A stretch of 10,357 nucleotides of DNA, taken from positions 1-10,357 of the forward strand of contig JALWRO010000345.1 of assembly GCA_027080605.1 (NCBI GenBank), written 5' to 3'. The notes below the pieces were generated by a model. The model ran no database searches, was not told where the DNA came from, and worked only from the letters and a program-made list of their open reading frames with translations. This document shows, piece by piece, positions 1 to 7,234 of this stretch (the stretch's first letter is position 1; each line of letters starts with the position of its first letter). Source of the DNA: Campylobacterales bacterium (lineage in GTDB: Bacteria; Campylobacterota; Campylobacteria; Campylobacterales; QNZT01). Made by a program: the position numbers and the translations under genes.

Positions 1-687
1 GTTTCGGGAGTATATGATCGCCTGGTCGAGCAGGGTGAGGGTGTCTCTGAGGGAACCGTTTCCCGCGCGTGTCAGGATACCGAGTGCTTCGGGTTCGAAG
101 GTGATGTTTTCAAGGTCAAGAATATGCGAAAGGTGCTTGACAACAGAACCCTGCGGGATTTTTTTGAACCGAAAGTGCTGGGTTCGGGAAAGGATGGTCG
201 GTGGCAGTTTCATTGGATCGGTAGTTGCCAGGATAAATTTGACATACTCCGGCGGCTCTTCGAGTGTTTTGAGCAGGGCGTTAAATGCCTCTTTGGTGAG
301 CATATGGACTTCATCGATGATGAAAATCTTGAATTTTGCGCTGTTGGGTTTGTATTTTGTTTGTTCGATGAGGCTGCGGATGTCGTCTATTTTTCTGCTG
401 CTCGCGGCATCCATTTCGATGATGTCGATATGTCTGTTTTCATTTGCCATGCGGCAATTTTCACATGTCTCACACGGGGTCGATGTCGGACCGCTGTCGC
501 AGACGAGGCATTTGGCGAAAATCCGGGCAGTGGAGGTTTTGCCGCTTCCTCTGAGTCCTGAAAAAAGGTAGGCGTGGGAGAGGCGGTTTTGGTCGAGCGC
601 CTGTGTCAGTGTCTGGGTGATACTCTCCTGTCCAATCAGTTTTTCAAATGAGGAGGGACGGTATTTCAGGGCTAAAACTTGTGACAC
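1..687 (-). CDS. dnaX: DNA polymerase III subunit tau/gamma, N-terminal part (cut by the window edge)
   Basis: This is the clamp-loader ATPase of the replicative polymerase, which loads the sliding clamp and organises the replisome. The 229 visible residues cover the AAA+ motor. Walker A is GLRGSGKTS (about 44-52), a zinc module is formed by Cys63, Cys72, Cys75 and Cys78, Walker B is IFIIDEVH (121-128), sensor 1 is ATT (154-156), the arginine-finger motif is SRT (167-169, where E. coli has SRC), and a sensor-2-like GSLRDTLTLLDQ segment lies near the end. The start is GTG at 687, giving MSQVLALKYRP as is usual for the family, with an AAGGA ribosome site six bases upstream. The C-terminal part lies beyond position 1, so a tau/gamma frameshift site cannot be judged. 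The gene is the third in the rho-murI-dnaX block, 87 bases after murI, and may have its own weak promoter. Confidence 0.96.
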   Translation of the reverse strand, partial: MSQVLALKYRPSSFEKLIGQESITQTLTQALDQNRLSHAYLFSGLRGSGKTSTARIFAKCLVCDSGPTSTPCETCENCRMANENRHIDIIEMDAASSRKIDDIRSLIEQTKYKPNSAKFKIFIIDEVHMLTKEAFNALLKTLEEPPEYVKFILATTDPMKLPPTILSRTQHFRFKKIPQGSVVKHLSHILDLENITFEPEALGILTRAGNGSLRDTLTLLDQAIIYSRN

Positions 688-711
688 GGGAGATCCTTTT
701 GTACGTTGATT

Positions 712-735
712 AAGGTAGTGTTCTATGACCACCTT
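712..735 (-). other. Possible small hairpin between murI and dnaX
   Basis: On the minus strand AAGGTGGT pairs with ACTACCTT (8 pairs, one of them G-U) around an 8-base loop. The G-U pair would be an A-C mismatch on the plus strand, so a minus-strand RNA is favoured. No run of T follows it on the minus strand, so it is not a normal intrinsic terminator. It could be a leader structure of dnaX, a processing site or chance. Confidence 0.2.
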
Positions 736-774
736 GTGAATCGTGCTTTTATTTTACTACATCATCTTAAAGGT

Positions 775-1524
775 TTATTGAAGTGTGTCATTTAACCAAA
801 TATTTGCGGTTGCTTTGAGTCTGTCTGGGTTTTCCGATGCGAAGAGTTTGAGGTGTGTCTCTTCAAAACGACGGGTGTAGTCATACTCCTTTTCCAAATA
901 TTCGACAATTGCTTCACCTGAGTGGATCAAGACGGCGTTCGGGAAATAGTTCCCGATTGCTTTGGCGATCAGCGGGAAATGGGTGCAGCCGAGGATGATG
1001 AAGTCCGGCGCTTCGAGCTCTTTAAAATAGTGTTTCATCGTCGTTTCGAGCACTTTCCCTTCAAAAAGTCCCTCTTCGACAATCGGTACGAAGAGCGAGG
1101 GGGCGAGGGACGTGATGTTATTGAAGCCATGTTTATGAAGTAATGTTTCATAGCGTCGGCTCTCAATGGTCGCGCGTGTACCGAGGATGAGGATAGAGGC
1201 GTTTTTGTCTGCACTTCTTCGTTTGAGTGCCAGTACACCAGGCTCGATGACACCGGAGACTTTGAAAGGTGCATTTTTGCGCAGTTCGGTGATGGCATAG
1301 GCGCTGACGGAGTTACATGCAGCGATCATAATGTCTATGTCGAAATTTTTAAAAAACTCAAGTGCTTCGAGGGAGTAGCGGATGATGGTATTTTTGTCTT
1401 TGACGCCGTAAGGGACGCGTGCGGTATCTCCGAAATAGATGATTTCGGAGAAGAGTTTGTGCTCTTTGAGGCTTTTGACAACAGTCAGTCCGCCGACACC
1501 ACTGTCAAACACACCGGCGCGCAC
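775..1524 (-). CDS. murI: Glutamate racemase
   Basis: This cytoplasmic enzyme interconverts L- and D-glutamate without a cofactor and supplies D-glutamate for peptidoglycan precursors. The protein has 249 residues, normal for the family. The N-terminal GVFDSGVGGL motif (4-13) carries the Asp7-Ser8 pair, and FGDTARVPYG follows at 31-40. The two catalytic cysteines are Cys70 in AACNSVSA and Cys180 in GCTHFP. The first motif usually reads CNTASA, so Thr to Ser and Ala to Val are mild departures. The start is GTG at 1524, forced because only a few residues precede the DSG motif. The GTG lies five bases after the rho stop codon, and its likely ribosome site (GAAGG) lies inside the end of rho, so translation is probably coupled to rho. 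The sequence resembles the C. jejuni and H. pylori enzymes as I remember them. Confidence 0.96.
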   Translation of the reverse strand: MRAGVFDSGVGGLTVVKSLKEHKLFSEIIYFGDTARVPYGVKDKNTIIRYSLEALEFFKNFDIDIMIAACNSVSAYAITELRKNAPFKVSGVIEPGVLALKRRSADKNASILILGTRATIESRRYETLLHKHGFNNITSLAPSLFVPIVEEGLFEGKVLETTMKHYFKELEAPDFIILGCTHFPLIAKAIGNYFPNAVLIHSGEAIVEYLEKEYDYTRRFEETHLKLFASENPDRLKATANIWLNDTLQ

Positions 1525-1529
1525 GGGTA

Positions 1530-2861
1530 TTACGCGCCTTCATTCATGATAGAGAGAAATTCGTCGTTGTTGGCTGTTTTCTGCATTTTGGAGTAGAGAA
1601 ATTTGAGCGCTTCGATATCTTCCATCTGACTCATCGCGGAGCGGAGTGCCCATACTTTTTGCAGTACGTCCGGCGGTAACAGAAGTTCCTCTTTCCGTGT
1701 ACCGGATTTGAGGATATCGATGGCAGGATAGATACGTCGTTCGGCGATACTTCTGTTGAGGACAGTTTCGCTGTTACCGGTACCTTTAAACTCTTCGAAG
1801 ATCACTTCATCCATACGGCTTCCGGTTTCGATCAGTGCAGTAGAGATGATTGTCAGACTGCCTCCCTCTTCGATATTTCTCGCGGCACCGAAAAAACGTT
1901 TTGGTTTGTGCAGGGCGTTGGCATCGACACCACCGCTGAGTACTTTTCCGCTGGAAGGAGTAACGGTGTTGTAGGCACGGGCAAGTCTGGTGATGGAGTC
2001 AAGCAGGATGACGACATCTCTTCCCATCTCGACCATTCTTTTAGCACGTTCGACGACCAGTTCCGCAACACGGACATGGTTTTGTGCCGGCATGTCGAAT
2101 GTGGAGCTGTAGACATCGCCTTTGACGGAGCGCTGCATGTCGGTCACCTCTTCGGGGCGTTCATCAACCAGCAGTACCAGCAGCATTACTTCCGGATGAT
2201 TGTGGGTAATACCGTGTGCAAGCTCTTTGAGCAGTTCCGTTTTACCGGTTCTCGGCGGGGCGACGATCAGACCACGCTGTCCTTTTCCTACCGGTGAAAA
2301 GAGGTCGATGACCCTGCCGGTAAGGTGTTTGGGTTCATATTCGAGTTTGAGTTGCTCGGTTGGGTGGAGTGGTGTGAGGTTGTCGAAAAGCGGACGGTTT
2401 CGGCTCTCTTTCATAGGGAGATAGTTGATCGCTTCGATTTTCAAAAGAGCGTAATAACGTTCCTGATCCTTGGGCGGGCGTACCTGTCCGGTAACGATAT
2501 CTCCTGTTCTGAGGGCAAATTTTCGGATTTGCGTCGCGCTGACGTAAGCATCGCTGGAGGAGTTGGAAAAGTTCGCATCAAGTGCCCGCAAAAAGCCGTA
2601 TCCGTCGTTGGCAATTTCCAGAATACCGGTAAAGAGGATGTATCCTCCCTGTTTGACCTGTGATTTGAGGATTTCAAACATCAGATCCTGGCGTTTGAGC
2701 TGGTGAGGATTTTCAACGTTGAGCTGGTCTGCGAGTTCGAGTAGTTCTTCGAGCGGTTTGACACGGAGGTCTTCTATTTTGTATCCGTCTACCGGAACAT
2801 GTGTTCTGGTTTTGCCGTTTTTATGATTTGTCTGCGTGTTGCTATGTGATGGTTTTTCCAT
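1530..2861 (-). CDS. rho: Transcription termination factor Rho
   Basis: Rho is a hexameric RNA helicase that binds nascent RNA and releases RNA polymerase at Rho-dependent terminators. The protein has 443 residues, slightly longer than the 419 of E. coli. A polar N-terminal tail (about 1-26) precedes a Rho_N helical domain (30-68) and a cold-shock-like RNA-binding domain (about 75-147, with DGYGFLRA). The ATPase core has Walker A APPRTGKT (201-208), the catalytic Glu234 in LVDERPEEVT, Walker B DVVILLDSITR (282-292), the Q-loop region SGGVDANALHKPKRFF and the R-loop/C-terminal GSRMDEVIFEEFKGTGN. Walker A has Arg-Thr where E. coli has Lys-Ala, which I recall as usual in Campylobacterota. The ATG at 2861 follows an AGAAGG ribosome site by four bases. 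It is the first gene of the minus-strand block and diverges from ccoI. Confidence 0.98.
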   Translation of the reverse strand: MEKPSHSNTQTNHKNGKTRTHVPVDGYKIEDLRVKPLEELLELADQLNVENPHQLKRQDLMFEILKSQVKQGGYILFTGILEIANDGYGFLRALDANFSNSSSDAYVSATQIRKFALRTGDIVTGQVRPPKDQERYYALLKIEAINYLPMKESRNRPLFDNLTPLHPTEQLKLEYEPKHLTGRVIDLFSPVGKGQRGLIVAPPRTGKTELLKELAHGITHNHPEVMLLVLLVDERPEEVTDMQRSVKGDVYSSTFDMPAQNHVRVAELVVERAKRMVEMGRDVVILLDSITRLARAYNTVTPSSGKVLSGGVDANALHKPKRFFGAARNIEEGGSLTIISTALIETGSRMDEVIFEEFKGTGNSETVLNRSIAERRIYPAIDILKSGTRKEELLLPPDVLQKVWALRSAMSQMEDIEALKFLYSKMQKTANNDEFLSIMNEGA

Positions 2862-2982
2862 TTTGCCTTCTTTGGAAGTTTCTATCTTATGTAGTTTGGT
2901 TTGCTTCTGTGTTTGTCTGAGATACCATATATATAATGTTCAGGTGTAATCATACAGAAGAAAATTTAAATTAAGTGCCTGT

Positions 2983-3012
2983 ATTGTAGTACAAAATGCG
3001 TTAAAATGTCAA
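2983..3012 (-). promoter_or_regulatory. Sigma-70 promoter for rho, with a long leader
   Basis: Read on the minus strand, a perfect -35 TTGACA (3012-3007) and a -10 TACAAT (2988-2983) are separated by 18 bases. Transcription would begin near 2976, giving a leader of about 115 bases before the rho ATG. E. coli rho is known to control itself by termination in its leader. A leader of this length would allow the same here, but nothing in the sequence proves it. Confidence 0.7.
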
Positions 3013-3029
3013 GTCGAAAGAAAAAAATT

Positions 3030-3057
3030 TTGTTCCTAAACATTATTGGTCTATAAT
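3030..3057 (+). promoter_or_regulatory. Probable promoter of ccoI-ccoS
   Basis: A perfect -10 TATAAT lies at 3052-3057. A weak -35 TTGTTC lies at 3030-3035, 16 bases upstream, within a T-rich tract, as is common in Campylobacterota. Transcription would start near 3064, about 40 bases before the TTG start of ccoI. I see no clear FNR- or Cu-regulator operator between this promoter and the divergent rho promoter. Confidence 0.55.
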
Positions 3058-3104
3058 TATTCTCTCATGAAGTGAAAATAGAGAAAAAATAAGGGTTATT
3101 ACTA

Positions 3105-5531
3105 TTGAAAAAAATCGCGTGTGATCATTGTCATCTGGAATTTAACGAAGATGTTATGATCGAAGAGAGGGAAGGGGAGAAATCTCTCTTCTTCTGCTGC
3201 AAAGGGTGTCAGGGGGTGTACCATCTTCTCAAAAGTGAGGGGTTGGATAGTTTTTACGATAAAATGGGCAGTACCAAACTGCAACCTGCGGCAACGGTGG
3301 ACAGCAACCTGGGGAAATTTGATACGGAAGGATTTATTCGTAAATATGTCAAAGAGGTGGATGGACTTCATGAAGTGAGTCTGATTATCGAGGGGATTCA
3401 CTGCTCTGCGTGTGTCTGGCTCAATGAAAAAGTACTGCACAAAAGTGAAGGGATCATCGAAGCGAGTATTAACTATACCAATCACAAAGCGAAAATCGTC
3501 TGGGATCCGGAAGTTCTGAAGCTCTCGGATATCATCGCCAAAATTCAGTCTATCGGGTACAATGCTTATCCGTACGATGCCAAGTTACAGGAAGAGCGCA
3601 TCAATAAAACCCGCCGGGACTATTACGCAAGGCTGCTGGTAGGGGTTTTTGCGACGATGAATATTATGTGGATTGCGATTGCGCAGTATATCGGTTATTT
3701 CAGCGGTATTCGTGCAGAGTATAAAAATATTCTCAATATCGCAGAGTTTATTCTTGCCACACCGACACTTTTCTATACCGGATGGGTCTATTTTCGCGGC
3801 GCCTACTACGGGTTGAAAAACCGCCATATCAATATGGATTTTCTGGTGGCGACAGGTGCGACACTGGCGTACATCTACTCGATTTACGCGATGGTGACAG
3901 AACACGGCGAAGTCTATTTTGATTCGGTGACGATGATTATAACCTTTATCTTTATCGGAAAGTATCTGGAAGTGCTGAGTAAGAAAAAAGCGGTGGATAC
4001 ACTTGATTCGATGACGGGATCGCTGCCGACGGAAGTGATCGTGATCGACGGCAATGAAAAGAGGCTCAAAAATGTCGAAGAAGTGGTGGAAGGAGATATT
4101 ATCGAAGTCACTCCCGGTGACAAGATTGTCATCGACGGTTTGATTGTCAGCGGTGAGGGGAGTTTTGACGAGTCGAGTCTGACCGGTGAGTCTACGCCTG
4201 TCTTTAAGAGAGTGGGAGATGAGATTATCAGCGGGACGGTGTTGCTTGATACAGTGTTGCGCTATAAAGCATCGAAGTCGTTTGAAAACTCGATGCTTAG
4301 CACGATTGTCACCCTGCTGGAAGAGTCGGTGACCAAAAAGCCGAAGATAGAGAAAATTGCCAATGAAGTTTCCGGCTATTTTTCTGTGACAATTTTATTG
4401 ATCGCACTGGGAACCTTTTTGTGGTGGTATTTTGTTCACGGTAGTTTTGAGCATGCGCTGATTGTGGCGATCTCTGTTATTGTCATCGCCTGTCCCTGCG
4501 CACTGGGACTGGCGACACCGGTGGCGACACTGGTAGGTCTGGGCGAGGGGGCGAAGAGAGGTATTCTATTCAAAGAAGCGAGTTTTCTGGAGACGATGGC
4601 AAAAAGCGATGTATTACTGTTGGACAAGACAGGTACTATCACCGAAGGGAAGCCGAAAGTGGTACACTACAAAGAGCTGGAGCCGTTTGATCCCAACTTG
4701 CTTTATGCGCTGGTTTCCAGCTCCAGGCATCCGATTAGCAAAGGGGTCAAAGCGTGGTTGGAAGCACATCATGAAGGATTACAGGAAGTTGTACTCGAAG
4801 AGATCAAAAATATTGAAGCCCGGGGGATCGAGGCGAAATATGAATCACAGAAACTCACAGGTGGCAGTGCCAGACTGTTGGAAGAGATGGGGATTTCAAT
4901 GGTTCACGAAGCAGAGGGATCGCTTTTCGCGTTTATGATCGACGGTGTGCCCAAAGCACTCTTTTACCTCAAAGATAGTCCGAAAGAGGGTGCGGCAGAG
5001 GCGATAGCGGCGATCCGGAAAATGGGGCTGGAAGTAGCGATGCTGACCGGAGATGTCGCGGAAGTGGCGCAGAAAATTGCTGCGGAAGTGGGTATAGAGA
5101 AGGTGTACAGCGGGCTTTTCCCACAGGATAAAGCGAAGATTGTGGACAAGTATCATGAAGCGGGAAAAGTCGTTATTATGGCAGGTGACGGCATCAATGA
5201 CGCACTGGCACTCTCTAAAAGTGATATTGCCATCGCGATGGGCAGCGGTGCGGATATTTCGGTAGAAGTAAGTGATGTAGTGCTGATTGATGATAAAATG
5301 ACGTCCCTGCGGGATGCGATCAAACTCTCCAGAGCGACGTATCGCAATATTAAGCAAAATCTGCTGCTGTCGCTGACATACAATGCACTGACTGTGCCGC
5401 TGGCGGTTGCCGGGTATGTCATTCCGCTGGTGGCGGCGCTCTCGATGTCTCTGAGTTCGCTGCTGGTAGTTGCCAATGCCGTGCGTATCAAAAGTGTTTT
5501 TAAAACAAAAAGGAGCAAGACAAATGGATAG
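3105..5531 (+). CDS. ccoI: Copper-transporting P1B-type ATPase for cbb3 oxidase assembly (FixI/CcoI type)
   Basis: This inner-membrane ATPase moves copper out of the cytoplasm; the FixI/CcoI group supplies copper to cbb3-type cytochrome c oxidase. The 808 residues begin with a cysteine-rich metal-binding domain (CDHC at 6-9, CCKGC near 30-34), then a heavy-metal domain with Cys100-x-x-Cys103. Eight membrane segments follow: four at about 174-290, two around 427-480 and two near the C-terminus. Key motifs are TGES (360-363), CPC (463-465) in the sixth membrane segment, the phosphorylated Asp507 in DKTGT, HP (542-543) and GDGIND (694-699). The last segments carry YN and MSLSS, typical of Cu+ pumps. 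The start is TTG at 3105 with AAGGG about ten bases upstream; the next ATG would remove the first CxxC. The 8-base overlap with ccoS supports CcoI rather than a CopA detoxification pump. Confidence 0.93.
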   Translation: MKKIACDHCHLEFNEDVMIEEREGEKSLFFCCKGCQGVYHLLKSEGLDSFYDKMGSTKLQPAATVDSNLGKFDTEGFIRKYVKEVDGLHEVSLIIEGIHCSACVWLNEKVLHKSEGIIEASINYTNHKAKIVWDPEVLKLSDIIAKIQSIGYNAYPYDAKLQEERINKTRRDYYARLLVGVFATMNIMWIAIAQYIGYFSGIRAEYKNILNIAEFILATPTLFYTGWVYFRGAYYGLKNRHINMDFLVATGATLAYIYSIYAMVTEHGEVYFDSVTMIITFIFIGKYLEVLSKKKAVDTLDSMTGSLPTEVIVIDGNEKRLKNVEEVVEGDIIEVTPGDKIVIDGLIVSGEGSFDESSLTGESTPVFKRVGDEIISGTVLLDTVLRYKASKSFENSMLSTIVTLLEESVTKKPKIEKIANEVSGYFSVTILLIALGTFLWWYFVHGSFEHALIVAISVIVIACPCALGLATPVATLVGLGEGAKRGILFKEASFLETMAKSDVLLLDKTGTITEGKPKVVHYKELEPFDPNLLYALVSSSRHPISKGVKAWLEAHHEGLQEVVLEEIKNIEARGIEAKYESQKLTGGSARLLEEMGISMVHEAEGSLFAFMIDGVPKALFYLKDSPKEGAAEAIAAIRKMGLEVAMLTGDVAEVAQKIAAEVGIEKVYSGLFPQDKAKIVDKYHEAGKVVIMAGDGINDALALSKSDIAIAMGSGADISVEVSDVVLIDDKMTSLRDAIKLSRATYRNIKQNLLLSLTYNALTVPLAVAGYVIPLVAALSMSLSSLLVVANAVRIKSVFKTKRSKTNG

Positions 5532-5754
5532 CAATATATTGACCCTGATGTTGGGAATCTCCACCTTCCTGGGTGCACTGGGACTGGGGGCGCTGCTGTG
5601 GGGACTGAAAACGGGGCAATTCGACGATATGCGCCGTTTTCTGGACAGTGTGCATTTTGACAACGAAGATGATCTTAACGATGCGGCTCTGATGGAGAAG
5701 AAGCGTCAGGAAGCGAAAAAGAGACGTGAAAAAGGCTATCGCCCGCCGGATTAA
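5524..5754 (+). CDS. ccoS: cbb3-type cytochrome oxidase assembly protein CcoS
   Basis: CcoS is a small inner-membrane protein needed to produce active cbb3 oxidase, probably for cofactor insertion into the catalytic subunit. The protein has 76 residues: one N-terminal membrane segment (about 5-26) followed by the family signature WGLKTGQFDD, then a charged cytoplasmic tail rich in Lys, Arg and Glu. The ATG at 5524 lies inside the end of ccoI, overlapping it by 8 bases, and follows AGGAG at 5510-5514 with suitable spacing. An earlier start at 5470 would add 18 residues read from ccoI and break the usual pattern in which the membrane segment opens the protein. The overlap implies coupled translation with ccoI. 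The oxidase subunits (ccoNOQP) are not in this window. Confidence 0.93.
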   Translation: MDSNILTLMLGISTFLGALGLGALLWGLKTGQFDDMRRFLDSVHFDNEDDLNDAALMEKKRQEAKKRREKGYRPPD

Positions 5755-5761
5755 AATGGGC

Positions 5762-5801
5762 TTAAAAAAGGTACCCATAACCATTTTGGATAAATTTTTT
5801 T
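5762..5801 (+). terminator. Weak candidate terminator after ccoS
   Basis: TTAAAAAA (from 5762) can pair with TTTTTTAA ending near 5803, enclosing smaller pairs such as CCA/TGG, and a run of seven T occupies 5795-5801. The stem is almost all A-T, so a strong intrinsic terminator is doubtful. The rest of the gap from 5755 to 5934 is AT-rich, and apart from this and the promoter below I see nothing in it. Confidence 0.25.
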
Positions 5802-5862
5802 AACAGAGGCTTAATTTTCGTAAATTAAAAATATAGAATAAATAGTTTTAAATCAATCTCTA

Positions 5863-5868
5863 TATAAT
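5863..5868 (+). promoter_or_regulatory. -10 box upstream of the TPR protein and gmhB
   Basis: A perfect TATAAT lies 66 bases before the ATG of the TPR protein. No good -35 lies 16-18 bases upstream, only AT-rich sequence, which is common in Campylobacterota promoters. Transcription would start near 5875 and probably covers gmhB as well. Confidence 0.5.
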
Positions 5869-5934
5869 GTCTTTATGCGAAGAAAAACAGATACAAAAAG
5901 TTTACAAATAGAGAAAAAGGGAAGAGTTTTTTAA

Positions 5935-6663
5935 ATGAAAATAGCCAAAATACTCTTTTTACTCACCCTTTTTCTCTTTACGGGATTGTATGCGAAAAGC
6001 TTTCCTGTTTGTAAAGAGTACTACTATATCAATGAAAACAAGACGACGGAAAAGTCAACTTTTCTGGAACAAATTCTCAAAGAGAATCCGGAAAATGTCG
6101 AGTGCATGCTCAAACTGGCATCGCTATATCTGCGAACCAACCGGGTGGCACGGGCGTTTGATCTGATCAGAAGGGCGTATACGATCGATCCGGAATTTGT
6201 GGAAAAGCAGAAGATTTCAAAGATTCTGGATCTGGCGTTGCGTCTGAGTCGACTCGGAGAGCTTGCCCATAAAAACAGAGATCCGGAGTTATACAACGAA
6301 CTGGGAGATACCTATTATGAAGTGGGTATTTTCGATGAAGCGGCAAAAGCGTATACGAAAAGTCTCGCTTTGGATCCGAAGCAGAGTAAAATCAAAATAC
6401 TGCTGGCGCTCTCCTATGCCAATCTCGGGCAATATGCGAAGAGTGAGAAAGTACTGCGACAACTGGTTACAGCAGAGCCGTATAACTTTTATGCCAACTA
6501 TTATCTTGGAAAAGTGTTGAAAAATGGGCTGGATGAACCCAAAGAGGGCAATATTTACCTGCGTATGGCTTCATATATCCTCAACCATACCGATATAAAG
6601 CTGGATAAAGAGGGCGAAAAAGAGTTTCTGAAAAAAGATTTGCAACATGAACTTGAGAAGTAA
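5935..6663 (+). CDS. Secreted tetratricopeptide-repeat protein of unknown function
   Basis: I do not recognise a named family. The 242-residue protein opens with a typical signal peptide (MKIAK, then a hydrophobic run to residue 18) with a likely signal peptidase I site after LYA (20), so it should reach the periplasm. It has no lipobox. About four TPR-like helical pairs follow: 55-87, 118-149 (best match, ELYNELGDTYYEVG... ending LALDP), 151-183 and 184-217. A charged Lys/Glu-rich tail ends the protein. The mature part has two cysteines (26 and 57) that could form a disulfide. The ATG at 5935 has a purine-rich AAGGGAAGAG stretch upstream at 5917-5926. gmhB follows after 19 bases, so the two are probably co-transcribed; this hints at an envelope role. 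TPR proteins usually serve as scaffolds, so no activity should be assumed. Confidence 0.85.
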   Translation: MKIAKILFLLTLFLFTGLYAKSFPVCKEYYYINENKTTEKSTFLEQILKENPENVECMLKLASLYLRTNRVARAFDLIRRAYTIDPEFVEKQKISKILDLALRLSRLGELAHKNRDPELYNELGDTYYEVGIFDEAAKAYTKSLALDPKQSKIKILLALSYANLGQYAKSEKVLRQLVTAEPYNFYANYYLGKVLKNGLDEPKEGNIYLRMASYILNHTDIKLDKEGEKEFLKKDLQHELEK

Positions 6664-6682
6664 ATGATAAAGGACACCTCGG

Positions 6683-7219
6683 ATGAATAGAGCCATTTTT
6701 CTCGATCGAGACGGTGTAATCAATGTTGATAAACAGTATGTCAGTCAGATCGAGAATTTTGAATTTACCGAGGGGATATTCGATCTTCTGCGCACCTTGC
6801 AGGAGATGGGCTACCTTTTGATCGTCATTACCAATCAGTCCGGTATCGGAAGAGGGTACTATACCCTTGAAGATTTTCAGAAGCTGACAGAGTGGAAACT
6901 CGATCAGCTGAAACAGAGAGGCATTACCATTCACAAAGTCTACTATTGTCCGCACTCCCCCGAGAGTCACTGCGACTGCCGAAAACCTTCTCCCAAAATG
7001 CTGCTCGATGCACAAAAGCAGTTTAATATCGACATGAAACGTTCCTGGATGGTGGGTGACAAAAAGAGTGATATCGAAGCGGGGAAAAAAGCGGGTGTGG
7101 GGAAGACAGTACTAGTGAACTATGAAAATGTTTCTGATAAACATGGTGCCGATTTTTCAATCAGAAAAGTGAAAGATCTGGAAAAGCTGGTCAGGGAGTA
7201 TCGTAACGACAACTCCTGA
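6683..7219 (+). CDS. gmhB: D-glycero-beta-D-manno-heptose 1,7-bisphosphate 7-phosphatase
   Basis: This cytoplasmic HAD-superfamily phosphatase removes the 7-phosphate from heptose 1,7-bisphosphate in the ADP-heptose pathway that feeds the inner core of lipopolysaccharide. The 178 residues contain HAD motif I DRDGV with Asp8 (nucleophile) and Asp10, motif II TNQSG (50-54), the GmhB zinc loop with Cys89, His91, Cys97 and Cys99, the RKP segment with Lys101, and motif IV GDKKSD (125-130). The zinc loop separates GmhB from most HAD relatives, although histidinol-phosphatases share it. The ATG at 6683 follows AAGGA by eight bases. It lies 19 bases after the TPR gene, and its stop is 15 bases from the stop of the convergent lipoprotein gene. 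The other heptose genes (gmhA, hldE, hldD, waaF), which I recall lying next to gmhB in Campylobacter, are absent here. Confidence 0.93.
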   Translation: MNRAIFLDRDGVINVDKQYVSQIENFEFTEGIFDLLRTLQEMGYLLIVITNQSGIGRGYYTLEDFQKLTEWKLDQLKQRGITIHKVYYCPHSPESHCDCRKPSPKMLLDAQKQFNIDMKRSWMVGDKKSDIEAGKKAGVGKTVLVNYENVSDKHGADFSIRKVKDLEKLVREYRNDNS

Positions 7220-7234
7220 CCCTGCGGTATTAGC

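Noticed and set aside
14..571. Plus-strand open frames lying opposite dnaX
   Set aside because: They are antisense to a clear dnaX reading frame with intact AAA+ motifs, have no recognisable domains and no good ribosome site.
4896..5663. A 255-codon minus-strand open frame opposite ccoI and ccoS
   Set aside because: It runs against two strongly recognisable genes, its translation is low-complexity and Arg/His/Ser-rich, and no promoter or ribosome site supports it.
6664..6690. An eight-codon ORF starting at the ATG right after the TPR stop
   Set aside because: It has no ribosome site of its own, overlaps the gmhB start and codes for nothing recognisable.
7220..7234. A bidirectional terminator between gmhB and the convergent lipoprotein gene
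   Set aside because: The 15-base gap and its flanks show no inverted repeat or T run; termination there, if any, may depend on Rho.
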